DNA from: DASZIT01 sp963819695
GTDB taxonomy: Bacteria > Actinomycetota > Acidimicrobiia > Acidimicrobiales > RAAP-2
NCBI GenBank assembly: GCA_963819695.1
Contig: CAWFXD010000001.1
Span: 124,001-188,000 of the forward strand
DNA length: 64,000 nucleotides
Reading direction: 5' to 3'
Shown here one piece after another: positions 52,665-61,572 of this stretch. The notes below the pieces were generated by a model that worked only from the letters and a program-made list of their open reading frames with translations, searched no databases and had not been told where the DNA came from. A program made the position numbers and the translations under genes. Position 1 is the stretch's first letter; every line of letters starts with the position of its first letter.

Positions 52665-54716
52665 TCAGCTGGTGAGGGCGGCCCGGTGCTGCTCGGCCAA
52701 CTCTTCGAGGTCGCTCATCATCCGGCCGATCTCGAAGTCCTTCGGGGTATAGACCCTCGCCACCCCCTTGCCGATGAGAATGTCGGCGTCCTCGGGAGGG
52801 ATGATCCCGCCCACCACCACCGGGACGTCGAGACCGAAGGCCCGGAGCCGGTCGACCACATCGGGCACCAGCTCGAGATGGCTGCCGGACAGGATGGAGA
52901 TCCCCACCACATCGACGTCCTCGTCCCGGGCGGCGGCGGCGATCTCTGCGGGCGAGAGGCGGATTCCCTGGTAGATGACTTCGAAGCCGGCATCCCGGGC
53001 CGCCACCGCGATCTGCTCGGCGCCGTTGGAGTGGCCGTCGAGACCGGGCTTGGCCACCAGGAGCTTCGGCGGCCCGCCGGCGTGATCGGCGAGGGCCTTG
53101 GAGCGGGCGAGAACCCCGCCCAACTCGGTGCCCCGATGGCCCACCCCGCCACCGATCCCGGTGGGGGCCCGGTACTCCCCGAAGATCTCCCGGAGGACGT
53201 TGGCCCATTCACCGGTGGTGCCGCCCGCGTGGGCGAGGGCGATGGTGGCCGGCATCACGTTGTCGGTCCCCTTCGCCGCCCGCCGCAGGTCGTCGAGGGC
53301 CTGGTTGACGGCGCCCCCGTCGCGATTCGATCGCCAGGCGGCCACGTCAGCCCGCATCTCGGATTCCACCGCCGGGTCGACTCTGAGGATCGAGCCCCCG
53401 GATCCACCGGGGCCGGAGCCGATCTCGGAGGCGAGGGGCGAATCCGCCGTCTCGGTGAAGCAATTGACCCCGACCACCTCGAGCTCGCCGGTCTCGATGC
53501 GACGGACCCGGTCGGCCTGGCTGCCGACCAGGCGCGACTTCAACTCGTCGATGGCCTCGAAGGCGCCCCCCAGCGACAGCACGTTCTCGAGCTCGGCCCA
53601 GGAGGCGTCGGCGATCTCGTCGGTCTTCCGCTCGATGACCACCGAGCCGTCGAAGATGTCCTCGTACTCGAGAATGTCGGACTCGAAGGCCAGGATCTGC
53701 TGGATCCGCAGTGACCACTGCTGGTCCCACGGGCGGGGAAGACCCAGGGCCTCGTTCCAGGCCGGGAGCTGGACGGCCCGGGCCCGGGCCCGCTTCGACA
53801 GGGTCACCCCCAATGATTCCAACACGATGCGCGGAACATTGTTCTCCGGCTGGGCCTCGGTCAGGCCCAGTGAGTTGACCTGTACCCCGTAGCGCATCCG
53901 GATGAGCTTGGGCTCGGTGACCCCGTACCGCTCCTGGCAGACGCGTTCCCACAATCGGGTGAAGGCGCGCATCTTGCAGGTCTCTTCGATGAAACGGACC
54001 CCGGCATTGACGAAGAAGGAGATGCGGCCCACCACCGAAGGGAACTCGGCCTCGGTGACCTGGCCCGAGTCGCGGACGGCGTCGAGGATGCCGATGGCGG
54101 TGGCCAGCGCGTAGGCGACTTCCTGATGCGGGGTGGCCCCGGCTTCTTGGAGGTGGTAGCTGCAGACATTGATGGGGTTCCACTTGGGCACGTGCTTCAC
54201 CGTGTAGGCGATGGTGTCCACCGTCAGCCGCCGGCTGGGGATGGGCGGGAAGATGAAGGTGCCCCGCGACAGATACTCCTTGACGATGTCGTTCTGGGTG
54301 GTTCCCGACAGCACCGTCGGATCGACTCCCTGATCCTCGGCGTTGGCGATGTAGAGACCCAGCAGCCAGGCGGCGGTGGCGTTGATGGTCATCGAGGTGT
54401 TCATCGACGCCACCGGGATCTGGTCCATCAACTGGGCCATGTGCCCGAGGTGGGCCACCGGCACGCCGACCTTGCCTACCTCGCCGGCCGCCTCGGGAGC
54501 GTCAGGGTCGTAGCCGATCTGGGTGGGGAGATCGAAGGCGATCGACAGTCCGGTCTGGCCGCGGGCCAGATTGGTCCGGTAGAGGGCGTTGGACGCCTTC
54601 GCCGTCGAATGCCCCGAGTAGGTGCGCATCACCCACGGCTTGTCCCGAACCGGCGGTTCAGGCGTGGGCTCGCTGGTCACATCCTGAGGACGAGTCACCT
54701 TTTCCACGTGGGTCAT
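52665..54716 (-). CDS. meaA: Ethylmalonyl-CoA mutase-type B12-dependent acyl-CoA mutase (MeaA-like)
   Basis: 683 residues. The catalytic TIM barrel begins RDKPWVMRTYSGHSTAKASN, with GLSIAFDLPTQIGYDP, SMNTSMTINATAAWLLGLYI and SRGTFIFPP. The C-terminal cobalamin domain has the DxHxxG motif in GLDGHSNG, then GISILSGSHLELVPDVVDRL and VVGGIIPPEDADIL. This single-chain form with both domains is characteristic of MeaA and related mutases. The ATG at 54716 is used; its GGAAGG site touches it, so the GTG at 54707, nine bases from that site, is an alternative. It is convergent with the epsilon-like gene (18 bp). Substrate choice (ethylmalonyl- or methylmalonyl-CoA) is inferred from the ccr gene. Confidence 0.9.
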   Translation of the reverse strand: MTHVEKVTRPQDVTSEPTPEPPVRDKPWVMRTYSGHSTAKASNALYRTNLARGQTGLSIAFDLPTQIGYDPDAPEAAGEVGKVGVPVAHLGHMAQLMDQIPVASMNTSMTINATAAWLLGLYIANAEDQGVDPTVLSGTTQNDIVKEYLSRGTFIFPPIPSRRLTVDTIAYTVKHVPKWNPINVCSYHLQEAGATPHQEVAYALATAIGILDAVRDSGQVTEAEFPSVVGRISFFVNAGVRFIEETCKMRAFTRLWERVCQERYGVTEPKLIRMRYGVQVNSLGLTEAQPENNVPRIVLESLGVTLSKRARARAVQLPAWNEALGLPRPWDQQWSLRIQQILAFESDILEYEDIFDGSVVIERKTDEIADASWAELENVLSLGGAFEAIDELKSRLVGSQADRVRRIETGELEVVGVNCFTETADSPLASEIGSGPGGSGGSILRVDPAVESEMRADVAAWRSNRDGGAVNQALDDLRRAAKGTDNVMPATIALAHAGGTTGEWANVLREIFGEYRAPTGIGGGVGHRGTELGGVLARSKALADHAGGPPKLLVAKPGLDGHSNGAEQIAVAARDAGFEVIYQGIRLSPAEIAAAARDEDVDVVGISILSGSHLELVPDVVDRLRAFGLDVPVVVGGIIPPEDADILIGKGVARVYTPKDFEIGRMMSDLEELAEQHRAALTS

Positions 54717-54756
54717 CCTTCCATTGTTGCCGCGGTTGCCCCCTAGTGCTGCCCCA

Positions 54757-55614
54757 CTACTTCTTCTTGTAGTCGAGGAAACCCTGACCGGATTTGCGGC
54801 CCAGCAGCTCGGCGGCGACCATCCGGCGCAACAGCGGCATGGCCGCATAGTTGGGATCCCGGAACTCCTCGTACAGCGCATCGAGGATAGCCAGGGAGGT
54901 ATCCAATCCGACCAGGTCAAGCAGCGCGAACGGCCCCATCGGGAACCCACAGCCACCCTTCATGGCGATGTCGATGTCCTCGACCGACGCCACCCCCTGT
55001 TCATAGAGGCGGACGGCGTTGTTCAGGTAGGGGAACAGCAGGGCGTTGACGATGAATCCCGCCTGGTCCTTGACCTCGACCGGGGTCTTGCCGCAGTCCT
55101 CGGCGAACTTGCGGGCCGAGGCGATGGTCTCGGCGGAGGCGGTGATGGGCCGGACCACTTCCACCAGTTCCATCATCGGAGCCGGGTTGAAGAAGTGGAC
55201 GCCGCAGACCTTGTCGGGGCGCCCGGTCTGCATGGCCAGCTCCACCACCGGGAGGGTGGAGGTGTTGGTGGCCAGGATGGCCTTGTCGTCGGTGATCCGG
55301 TCGAGCTCGTTGAACAGCTCCTTCTTGACCGCCAGGTCCTCGACCACCGACTCGATCACCAGGTCGACGTCCTTGAGGGCGGCCAGGTCGGAGGTCCCGG
55401 TGACCAGGGCCAAGGCCGCGTCGCGCTCGGCCTCGGTTCTCTTGCCCTTCTCGACCTGCCGGTTGAGCGACTTCTCCAGAGCGGCCAGGGTGGCGTCGGC
55501 GGTGGACTGGCTGCGGGAGCGCAGGACCACCTCGAAACCGTTGACCGCCGCCGTCTCGGCGATACCCGAGCCCATGATTCCCGAACCGACAATTCCAACT
55601 CGTGCGATTGACAT
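54757..55614 (-). CDS. hbd: 3-hydroxybutyryl-CoA dehydrogenase
   Basis: 285 residues. NAD-binding motif GIVGSGIMGSGIAE at residues 7-20, then LVIESVVEDLAVKKELF, ATNTSTLP, the catalytic His region VHFFNPAPMMELVE and DQAGFIVNALLFPYLNNAV. The C-terminal helical half ends LLGRKSGQGFLDYKKK. Interconverts acetoacetyl-CoA and 3-hydroxybutyryl-CoA. Start ATG at 55614, with TAACAT eight bases upstream and no ribosome site. Located between the SDR and meaA genes on the same strand, 40 nt from meaA. Confidence 0.94.
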   Translation of the reverse strand: MSIARVGIVGSGIMGSGIAETAAVNGFEVVLRSRSQSTADATLAALEKSLNRQVEKGKRTEAERDAALALVTGTSDLAALKDVDLVIESVVEDLAVKKELFNELDRITDDKAILATNTSTLPVVELAMQTGRPDKVCGVHFFNPAPMMELVEVVRPITASAETIASARKFAEDCGKTPVEVKDQAGFIVNALLFPYLNNAVRLYEQGVASVEDIDIAMKGGCGFPMGPFALLDLVGLDTSLAILDALYEEFRDPNYAAMPLLRRMVAAELLGRKSGQGFLDYKKK

Positions 55615-55622
55615 GGGTGCAG

Positions 55623-55628
55623 ATGTTA
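55623..55628 (-). promoter_or_regulatory. -10 element TAACAT, leaderless hydroxybutyryl-CoA dehydrogenase start
   Basis: TAACAT ends eight bases before the minus-strand ATG at 55614. It may be an internal promoter in the SDR-hbd-meaA unit. Confidence 0.4.
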
Positions 55629-55661
55629 CTGGCGGGTAGGGGGGCGGTGCTCCCGACCGAA

Positions 55662-56537
55662 TCAGGCGCCCGAGCCGAGCGCACCCTGGAGTCGTCGGGC
55701 GCCCTGGTCGATGAGCAGCCGGGGGGAGATCCGGTAGACGGCCCAGGCCCGCCGGGCGTGGAAGGGGGTGACGATGATCGGCCGGTTGAGGGCCACCCCG
55801 TCGAGCACGTCGGAGGCCAGGGAGGCGACCGGGTACGGGGGGCCGACCAGCGAGGTGAGCATCGTACGGATGTTGGGCATGGAGCCAACCGGAGGCAGGT
55901 CCTCGGGATTGGGCTTGTCCAGCAGTGGAGTCTCGATGACCCCGGGACAGACCACCGTCACCTTGACCCCGTGGGCGGCAGCTTCCATCCGGAGACCGAC
56001 GCTCAGACCCACCACCGCGTGCTTGGTGGTGGAGTAGGGCACCAGCATCGGGCTGGGCAACAGGCCCGACAGCGATGCGGTGTTGACGATGTGGCCCCGG
56101 CCCTGGGCGATCATCAACGGGTAGGCGGCGTTCACGCCGTTGATCACGCTCCACAGATTCACGTCGATGACCCGGCGCCAGTGAGCGGCGCTCAGCTCCC
56201 TGACCTCGCCTCCGACGCCGATGCCGGCGTTGTTGAAGAGGAGATCGAGACCATCGTGCTCGGCCGCCGTCCGACCGACCAGATCGTCGACGGCGGCGGC
56301 ATCGGTCACGTCGAGGGTGGCGGAGATGGCCCGGGCGTCTCCGGCCCGCCGGGCCAGGTGCTCGGCCACCGATGCCGCCGGGTCGCCGGCGATGTCGGAG
56401 ACCACCACGGTGGCCCCCCGGTCGACCAGTTCGGTGGCCAGCGCCTTGCCGATGCCCGAGGCCGCCCCGGTCACGATGGCCACCTTGCCCTCGAAATGCC
56501 GCCGTCGCTCGGTGGCTCGATCTGCTGCTCGTCCCAT
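55662..56537 (-). CDS. Short-chain dehydrogenase/reductase
   Basis: 291 residues. Cofactor motif GAASGIGKALA (TGxxxGxG), NNAGIG (strand 4), catalytic Ser in NTASLSG, and YxxxK as YSTTK. DVT in TLDVTDAAAV favours NAD(H). An extra C-terminal segment (RAWAVYRISPRLL) is typical of a subgroup with long tails. Substrate not predictable; the neighbours suggest a hydroxyacyl compound or alcohol. GGGGGAAAC before the ATG at 56537 is a good ribosome site. First gene of the likely SDR-hbd-meaA unit, divergent from the esterase at 56594. Confidence 0.91.
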   Translation of the reverse strand: MGRAADRATERRRHFEGKVAIVTGAASGIGKALATELVDRGATVVVSDIAGDPAASVAEHLARRAGDARAISATLDVTDAAAVDDLVGRTAAEHDGLDLLFNNAGIGVGGEVRELSAAHWRRVIDVNLWSVINGVNAAYPLMIAQGRGHIVNTASLSGLLPSPMLVPYSTTKHAVVGLSVGLRMEAAAHGVKVTVVCPGVIETPLLDKPNPEDLPPVGSMPNIRTMLTSLVGPPYPVASLASDVLDGVALNRPIIVTPFHARRAWAVYRISPRLLIDQGARRLQGALGSGA

Positions 56538-56593
56538 GTTTCCCCCATCGGTCGCCCTTGCGCTGTCAGCCAAGCTACCGACACGATGGGGCG

Positions 56594-58078
56594 ATGAGTA
56601 CCCCTCCCAAGACCTCAGCCAGGCGCTCCGGCGCGCCCGGAGCGACCAAGGTGGCCAAGTCCAACGCCGCCAAGGCCACCCAAGCCGCCAAGGCCCCTGC
56701 CACCAAGACGGTCCGGACGACGAAGGCCGCGACCACGGCCAAGGCGGTGTCGACGGCCAAGGTGGCGCCGGCGGCCAAGGCCGGTCGAGTGGATGCGAGG
56801 CCGCTGGCACCGGTCAATGAGGTTTTGCGAGAATCAGCCGGGCCCTGGGGTGATCTCGGGCGGTGGCCCGGCCGTGGACTCGGGAAAGGACGGGGCGTCT
56901 ATAACCGCCAACTGCGCCGTAACAACGAACGCCGGCCGATCGGCGTTCGGCTCCTCTCTTGCTTGTTTCGGCATCCAGAATTGCTCCTCGCCGTGTTGGG
57001 CAAGAAGGCGCCCATCCAGGCCGACGGGCGGGTGATGAACCGCAGCGTCCAAGCCGTGTTGGAGATCAGTAAAGTGCTGGAAGGCCTCATTTTCGGCGAC
57101 GATACCCAAGGGCGCCGGCGCGATCCCCTAGCCATGCGGAAGCGGTTGCGACGCATCGCTGTCCTCGCCATGCCCGTTCGGACCGACGTCCACGTCGTCG
57201 GTCGGTTGATCCCGGGGTCGGGCGGTACCCGGCCGCCCAGCGACATCCCGGTGCGCATCTACCGCCGGTTCGGCACCGGTGTCGGGTCCGGGGTTGGCCT
57301 CGGATCCCGGCCGCCAGCCATCGTGTACTACCACGGGGGTGGGTGGGTCTCGGGCGATCTCATCTCCCACGACGCGTCATGCCGGATGCTGGCTGCCGTC
57401 AGCGGGTGCGTTGTGGTCGCCGTCGACTACCGGTTGGCCCCCGAGGACCCGTTCCCGGCGGCGGTGGACGACTCGCTGGCCGCCTATGGGTGGGTGCACG
57501 CCCATACCGAAGAGCTCGGGATCTCCGAGGGACAGGTAGGGGTGATGGGGGACAGCGCCGGCGGCAACCTGGCCGCGGTGGTGGCTCTCTTGACCCGAAA
57601 GGGTGCTCCCATCCTGGCCTCCGTAGTGCCGGTGGCGCCCGGGACTCCCGCTCCCATCGCCCAGGGCCTCGTCTACGCCGGCCTCAGCACCCGCCTCGAT
57701 TCAGAGTCCGTCCGCCGGTTCGGTGAGGGGTTCCTTCTAAGCGAACAATCCATGGTGGCCTCCCGGGCCGCCTATCTACCCAATCAGGACGATTGGGAGC
57801 TGGAGGCGGCCTCCCCGCTGCTGGCCGACGACGTCGACGGGGTGGCGCCGGCGCTGGTGGTGACGGCGGGGTTCGACCCGCTCCGGGATGACGGCGACGC
57901 CTACGCCGCCAAACTCAAGCGGGCCGGGATCGAGGTGGAGCACCGGTGCTATGACGACCAGGTTCACGGTTTCTTCGGGATGGGGTTCCTGGACGATTCT
58001 CTGGCCCTGTCGGTCGAGGTGTGCGATGCCATGGGCCGGATGATGCACCGCGACGGGCCCGTGCGGGGCCAGGGCTGA
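56594..58078 (+). CDS. Alpha/beta-hydrolase (HSL family esterase) with Ala/Lys/Thr-rich N-terminus
   Basis: 494 residues. The C-terminal 300 are a hormone-sensitive-lipase-type esterase: oxyanion motif YYHGGGWVSGDL, nucleophile elbow GDSAGGN, DPLRDDGDAYA (Asp) and VHGFFGM (His). The first 70 residues are low-complexity and rich in Ala, Lys and Thr (KATQAAKAPATKTVRTTKAA), much like histone H1-type tails. They are not needed for catalysis and may bind nucleic acid or anionic polymer. The middle region (residues 90-190) resembles other actinobacterial HSL esterases. The ATG at 56594 has a GGGG four bases upstream. Divergent from the SDR. Confidence 0.88.
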   Translation: MSTPPKTSARRSGAPGATKVAKSNAAKATQAAKAPATKTVRTTKAATTAKAVSTAKVAPAAKAGRVDARPLAPVNEVLRESAGPWGDLGRWPGRGLGKGRGVYNRQLRRNNERRPIGVRLLSCLFRHPELLLAVLGKKAPIQADGRVMNRSVQAVLEISKVLEGLIFGDDTQGRRRDPLAMRKRLRRIAVLAMPVRTDVHVVGRLIPGSGGTRPPSDIPVRIYRRFGTGVGSGVGLGSRPPAIVYYHGGGWVSGDLISHDASCRMLAAVSGCVVVAVDYRLAPEDPFPAAVDDSLAAYGWVHAHTEELGISEGQVGVMGDSAGGNLAAVVALLTRKGAPILASVVPVAPGTPAPIAQGLVYAGLSTRLDSESVRRFGEGFLLSEQSMVASRAAYLPNQDDWELEAASPLLADDVDGVAPALVVTAGFDPLRDDGDAYAAKLKRAGIEVEHRCYDDQVHGFFGMGFLDDSLALSVEVCDAMGRMMHRDGPVRGQG

Positions 58079-58126
58079 CTGCCTTGTCGGCGACTCCCAC
58101 CGTCGGTCGCCTCCTCGGGTGCCACC

Positions 58127-58132
58127 TAGTGT
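58127..58132 (+). promoter_or_regulatory. -10 element TAGTGT, leaderless S51 peptidase start
   Basis: TAGTGT ends seven bases before the ATG at 58140 with no ribosome site; it supports that start over an upstream GTG at 58119. Confidence 0.4.
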
Positions 58133-58139
58133 GACCAGT

Positions 58140-58841
58140 ATGAACGGATCTTCTCAATCCCCCGGCGTCGTGGCTCTGGTGGGCGGCGGCGAGTGGCAAC
58201 CGGGCTGCTCGTTCGATGCCGAGCTGCTGGCCGCCTCGGGCTCCGATGCGGTGCTGGTGTTGCCGACCGCCGGCGCCTACGAACATCCCGAGCGGGCCGT
58301 GATCCGGGCAGCGGAGTGGTTCGACCCCTTGGGCGGGAAGGTGGAGGGACTGATGGTGCTGTCCCGGGCCGACGCCGAGGATCCCGGAGCCGCCGCGGTG
58401 TTGCGCCAGGCCCGGTTCATCTACCTGAGCGGGTCGTCGCCGATGCACCTCCGGAGCGTGCTCAAGGGGTCCAAGGCGTGGGACGCCCTGGTGGCCGCCT
58501 GGAATGACGGCGCCGTCATCGCCGGTTCCTCCGGATCGGCCATGGCCCTCACCGATCCGATGGTCGACGCCCGGGGCGGGGGGTTGACACTGGGACTCGG
58601 CCTGGTCAGCGGCATCGCGGTGGTACCGCATTTCGGCGATACCCACGAAGACGCCCACGGCCAGAAACTCCATCGTTCGGTGCTCCTGGCCCCCCGGGGC
58701 ACTCCGGTGGCCGGAGTGCCCGAGCGCACCGCCCTCATCCGGGATCCCGACGGCACCTGGCGTACCGCCGGCGAGGGGTCGGTCGCCATCTTCGTGAACG
58801 GCGCCCCGGCCGAAGCCGGCCTCGGGGCACTCCCAAGCTGA
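58140..58841 (+). CDS. Peptidase S51-like protein (type 1 glutamine amidotransferase-like fold)
   Basis: 233 residues. The nucleophile elbow IAGSSGSAMAL, with the serine between Gly and Ser/Ala, VVALVGGGEW at the N-terminus and FIYLSGSSPMHL match the dipeptidase E/cyanophycinase group. His in VVPHFGDTHED is the probable base. The catalytic residues in the family are Ser-His-Glu. It may cleave aspartyl dipeptides or a stored polymer; no cyanophycin synthetase is in the window. Convergent with the cyclophilin ending at 58856. Confidence 0.8.
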   Translation: MNGSSQSPGVVALVGGGEWQPGCSFDAELLAASGSDAVLVLPTAGAYEHPERAVIRAAEWFDPLGGKVEGLMVLSRADAEDPGAAAVLRQARFIYLSGSSPMHLRSVLKGSKAWDALVAAWNDGAVIAGSSGSAMALTDPMVDARGGGLTLGLGLVSGIAVVPHFGDTHEDAHGQKLHRSVLLAPRGTPVAGVPERTALIRDPDGTWRTAGEGSVAIFVNGAPAEAGLGALPS

Positions 58842-58855
58842 CCCCCGGAGGCTAC

Positions 58856-59409
58856 TTAGTCGGATTCGGTGATGGTCACCGACTCGATGGTCACCTGCTC
58901 GGACGGCGCCCCCGACCGGCTTCCCGTCGATTCGATGGCGGAGATGGTCTCGGTGCCGCCGACGACCTTCCCGAACAGCGAGTAGCTGGGGGGAGGGCCA
59001 CCCCGTCGCGGCCGCTGATGATGAAGAACTGGCTGCCGTTGGTGTTCGGTCCGGCGTTGGCCATGGCCAGCGAGCCGATCTCGTACCGGCCCCGGGCCGG
59101 GAGCTCGTCCTCGAACTGGTAACCGGGACCGCCGCGTCCCGATCCCTCGGGGTCACCGCCCTGGAGCATAAAGCCGGGGATGATCCGGTGGAAGACGATC
59201 CCGTCGAAGTAGTGCCAACGGGCCAGGAACACGAAATTGTTCACGGTCTTCGGGGCGGCAACCGGGTCGAGGGCGATGGTCATGGTGCCCTTGCTGGTCG
59301 CCATCTCGGCCGTATAGCGCTTGGCCGGATCGATGATCATCGGAGGCGGGTCGTCGAATCGCTGGGTCTTGGGGCTGGAGCCGTCGGCGGCAGGGATCTC
59401 GGGGGGCAT
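58856..59409 (-). CDS. Peptidyl-prolyl cis-trans isomerase (cyclophilin), frameshifted
   Basis: About 184 residues when joined, cytosolic. Core: KTVNNFVFLARWHYFDG, FHRIIPGFMLQGGDPEGSGR and AMANAGPNTNGSQFFI. The frame breaks in a run of six G (plus strand 58988-58993); adding one base yields PSYSLFGKVVGGTETIS and an end at the TAA of 58856-58858. Without it the ORF ends at 58891 with an unrelated tail. AAGGAG about seven bases before the ATG at 59409. Second of two tandem cyclophilins on this strand. Confidence 0.86.
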
Positions 59410-59473
59410 GGAACTCTCCTTGGATGGTCGAGGTGGTCGGTGGGTTGCGAGAACGTCCGGGTCGCGATGCGGA

Positions 59474-60307
59474 TTACGACACCGCGATGGTCACCGACAC
59501 GATGCGGTGGAGCACGGTCGGCGGGACGCCGTTGGATGACGCGGTGGCGTTGCCGTCGGCATTGATCTTGTCGACGACGCTCGTTCCGGTGGTCACCTTA
59601 CCGAACAGGGTGTAGCTGGGAGCCAGGCTCTGGCCCTGGGTGCCGTCCACGATGAAGAACTGGCTGCCGTTGGTATTGGGTCCGGAGTTGGCCATGGCCA
59701 CCGAGTAGTTCGGGTACTGGGGGTTGGCGGCCTTCGGGAGCTCATCGGCGAACGTGTAGCCGGGCCCCCCGGATCCGCTGCCGGTGGGATCACCGGTCTG
59801 GTCCATGAAGCCCGGGATCACCCGGTGGAAGACGATGCAGTCGAAGAAGTGCTGGTCGGCCAAGTAGACGAAACTGTTGACGGCCTTGGGGGCGGACTTC
59901 GGATCGAGCTGGATGGTGAAGGGGCCGACGTCGGTGGTGACGGTGGCGGTGTAGGTCTTCGAGGACGACACGGTCATCGGCGGCGCCGACGGATACGACG
60001 GCTTGTTCAGGGTGTCGGTGAAGGTCGCCGGGCAGTTGGCCGAGGTGGTGATGGCGCTCGGGGTGGTGTCGCCCGAACCACCCTTGGGCGCCGGCTTGGT
60101 GGTGGTCGTGGTGCTCGATTTGGCCGCCGTCTTCTTGGCCGGGCTCGAGCCGCTGTTGATCCAGAAGGCGATGCCGAAGATGACGCCGGCCACGATCACC
60201 AGGGAGATGACCCGCCGGATGTTCTGCTTGCGCTTGGCGGACTTCTTCTGGGCTTCGAGCCGGGCGTTGCGGCCGGCTTTCTGGCGTTGACGCTTCTCGG
60301 TAGACAC
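59474..60307 (-). CDS. Membrane-anchored peptidyl-prolyl cis-trans isomerase (cyclophilin)
   Basis: 277 residues. A basic N-terminus (STEKRQRQKAGRNARLEAQK) leads into one membrane segment (VISLVIVAGVIFGIAFWIN), a Ser/Thr/Lys/Pro linker, then an extracytoplasmic cyclophilin domain: FHRVIPGFMDQTGDP, SVAMANSGPNTNGSQFFI and YTLFGKV. The GTG at 60307 has TACCCT eight bases upstream and no ribosome site. This fits a folding catalyst for exported proteins. It lies 64 nt upstream of the cytosolic cyclophilin and is divergent from lysC (44 bp between starts). Confidence 0.92.
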   Translation of the reverse strand: MSTEKRQRQKAGRNARLEAQKKSAKRKQNIRRVISLVIVAGVIFGIAFWINSGSSPAKKTAAKSSTTTTTKPAPKGGSGDTTPSAITTSANCPATFTDTLNKPSYPSAPPMTVSSSKTYTATVTTDVGPFTIQLDPKSAPKAVNSFVYLADQHFFDCIVFHRVIPGFMDQTGDPTGSGSGGPGYTFADELPKAANPQYPNYSVAMANSGPNTNGSQFFIVDGTQGQSLAPSYTLFGKVTTGTSVVDKINADGNATASSNGVPPTVLHRIVSVTIAVS

Positions 60308-60315
60308 GGTCCATG

Positions 60316-60321
60316 AGGGTA
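60316..60321 (-). promoter_or_regulatory. -10 element TACCCT, leaderless cyclophilin start
   Basis: TACCCT ends eight bases before the minus-strand GTG at 60307. Confidence 0.4.
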
Positions 60322-60337
60322 GCCGCTCCTCGGGCGG

Positions 60338-60343
60338 TAGCCT
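60338..60343 (+). promoter_or_regulatory. -10 element TAGCCT, leaderless lysC start
   Basis: TAGCCT ends eight bases before the ATG at 60352. The two divergent -10 elements are only 16 bp apart. Confidence 0.4.
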
Positions 60344-60351
60344 GAGCGGCC

Positions 60352-61572
60352 ATGTCCCTTGTGGTGCAGAAATTCGGAGGCACCTCGGTGGCCGACTCCG
60401 ACCGGATTCGAGCGGTGGCCGATCACGTGGCCCGGTCGCGCCGTGACCACGACGACGTGGTGGTGGTGGTGAGTGCCATGGGGAAGACAACTGACGATCT
60501 GGTCCGGCTCGCCGCCGAGGTCAGCCTCACCCAGCCCAACCGGGAGGTGGACATGCTGCTCAGCGCGGGTGAGCGCATCAGCATGGCCCTGCTGGTGATG
60601 GCTCTGGCCGACCTCGATGTGACCGCCGAGTCCTTCACCGGAAGCCAGGCCGGCATCATCACCGACAGCGTGCACACCCGGGCCAAGATCATCGAGATCC
60701 GGGCCGAGCGGCTGCTGGCCTCGCTGGCCGCCGGCGCCGTCCCGGTGGTGGCCGGATTCCAGGGGATGTCCACCGAGCGGAACATCACCACCCTCGGACG
60801 GGGAGGTTCCGACACCACCGCGGTGGCCCTGGCCGCGGCGTTGCACGCCGACGCCTGCGAGATCTACACGGATGTGTCCGGGATCTACAGCGCCGATCCC
60901 CGGCTGGTTCCCGAAGCCCGCAAGCTGGCCCGGGTCAGCTATGAGGAAATGCTGGAGATCGCGGCCAACGGTGGCCGGGTGCTGTCGCTGCGCTCGGTGG
61001 AGTTCGCCCGCAATCACCACGTGCCGCTGCATGTGCGGTCCAGTTTCACCTGGGAGCCCGGGACCTGGGTTGTGGAGGAGGATGAGACCATGGAACAGGC
61101 AGTCGTCACCGCCATCACTCACGATGCCTCGGAAGCCAAGGTGACCGTGGCCGGGCTGCCCGACCGGCCCGGGGTGGCCGCCCGGCTGTTCCGGGCGCTG
61201 GCCGACCGGAACGTCTCGGTGGACATGATCGTTCAGAACGCTGCCCTCGACGGGACGACCGACATCTCCTTCACGGTGCCGGGGTTCGACCTGGCCATCA
61301 GCACCGAAGTGTCGGAGTCGCTGATCCCCGAGCTGGGGGCCACCGGGGTCACCACCGATTCGAACGTGGCCCGGGTGTCGCTGGTGGGCGCGGGCATGAA
61401 AACCCATCCGGGAGTGACCGCCCTCACCTTCGAGACCCTGGCCAACGAAGGCATCAACATCGAGATGATCTCGACCTCGACCATCCGGATCTCCTGCATG
61501 GTGCGCGCCGACACGGCCGAGACGGCGGTACGGGTCCTCCACGCCGCCTTCGAGCTGGCCGCGCCGTCGTAG
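60352..61572 (+). CDS. lysC: Aspartate kinase
   Basis: 406 residues. First step of the Asp-family amino acids: aspartate + ATP. KFGGTSVADSDRI at residues 7-19 is the kinase signature; LLSAGERISMALL, GRGGSDTTAVALAAAL and FARNHHVPLHVRSSF follow. Two ACT domains in the last 150 residues (AVVTAITHDASEAKVTVAGL, RVSLVGAGMKTHPGV) bind lysine or threonine for feedback control. The family often uses an internal start for a small beta subunit; a candidate GTG lies near residue 263. asd follows after nine bases. Confidence 0.96.
   Translation: MSLVVQKFGGTSVADSDRIRAVADHVARSRRDHDDVVVVVSAMGKTTDDLVRLAAEVSLTQPNREVDMLLSAGERISMALLVMALADLDVTAESFTGSQAGIITDSVHTRAKIIEIRAERLLASLAAGAVPVVAGFQGMSTERNITTLGRGGSDTTAVALAAALHADACEIYTDVSGIYSADPRLVPEARKLARVSYEEMLEIAANGGRVLSLRSVEFARNHHVPLHVRSSFTWEPGTWVVEEDETMEQAVVTAITHDASEAKVTVAGLPDRPGVAARLFRALADRNVSVDMIVQNAALDGTTDISFTVPGFDLAISTEVSESLIPELGATGVTTDSNVARVSLVGAGMKTHPGVTALTFETLANEGINIEMISTSTIRISCMVRADTAETAVRVLHAAFELAAPS

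Noticed and set aside
54717..54756. Cobalamin riboswitch upstream of the mutase
   Set aside because: The gap is only 40 bp and contains no B12-box-like sequence.
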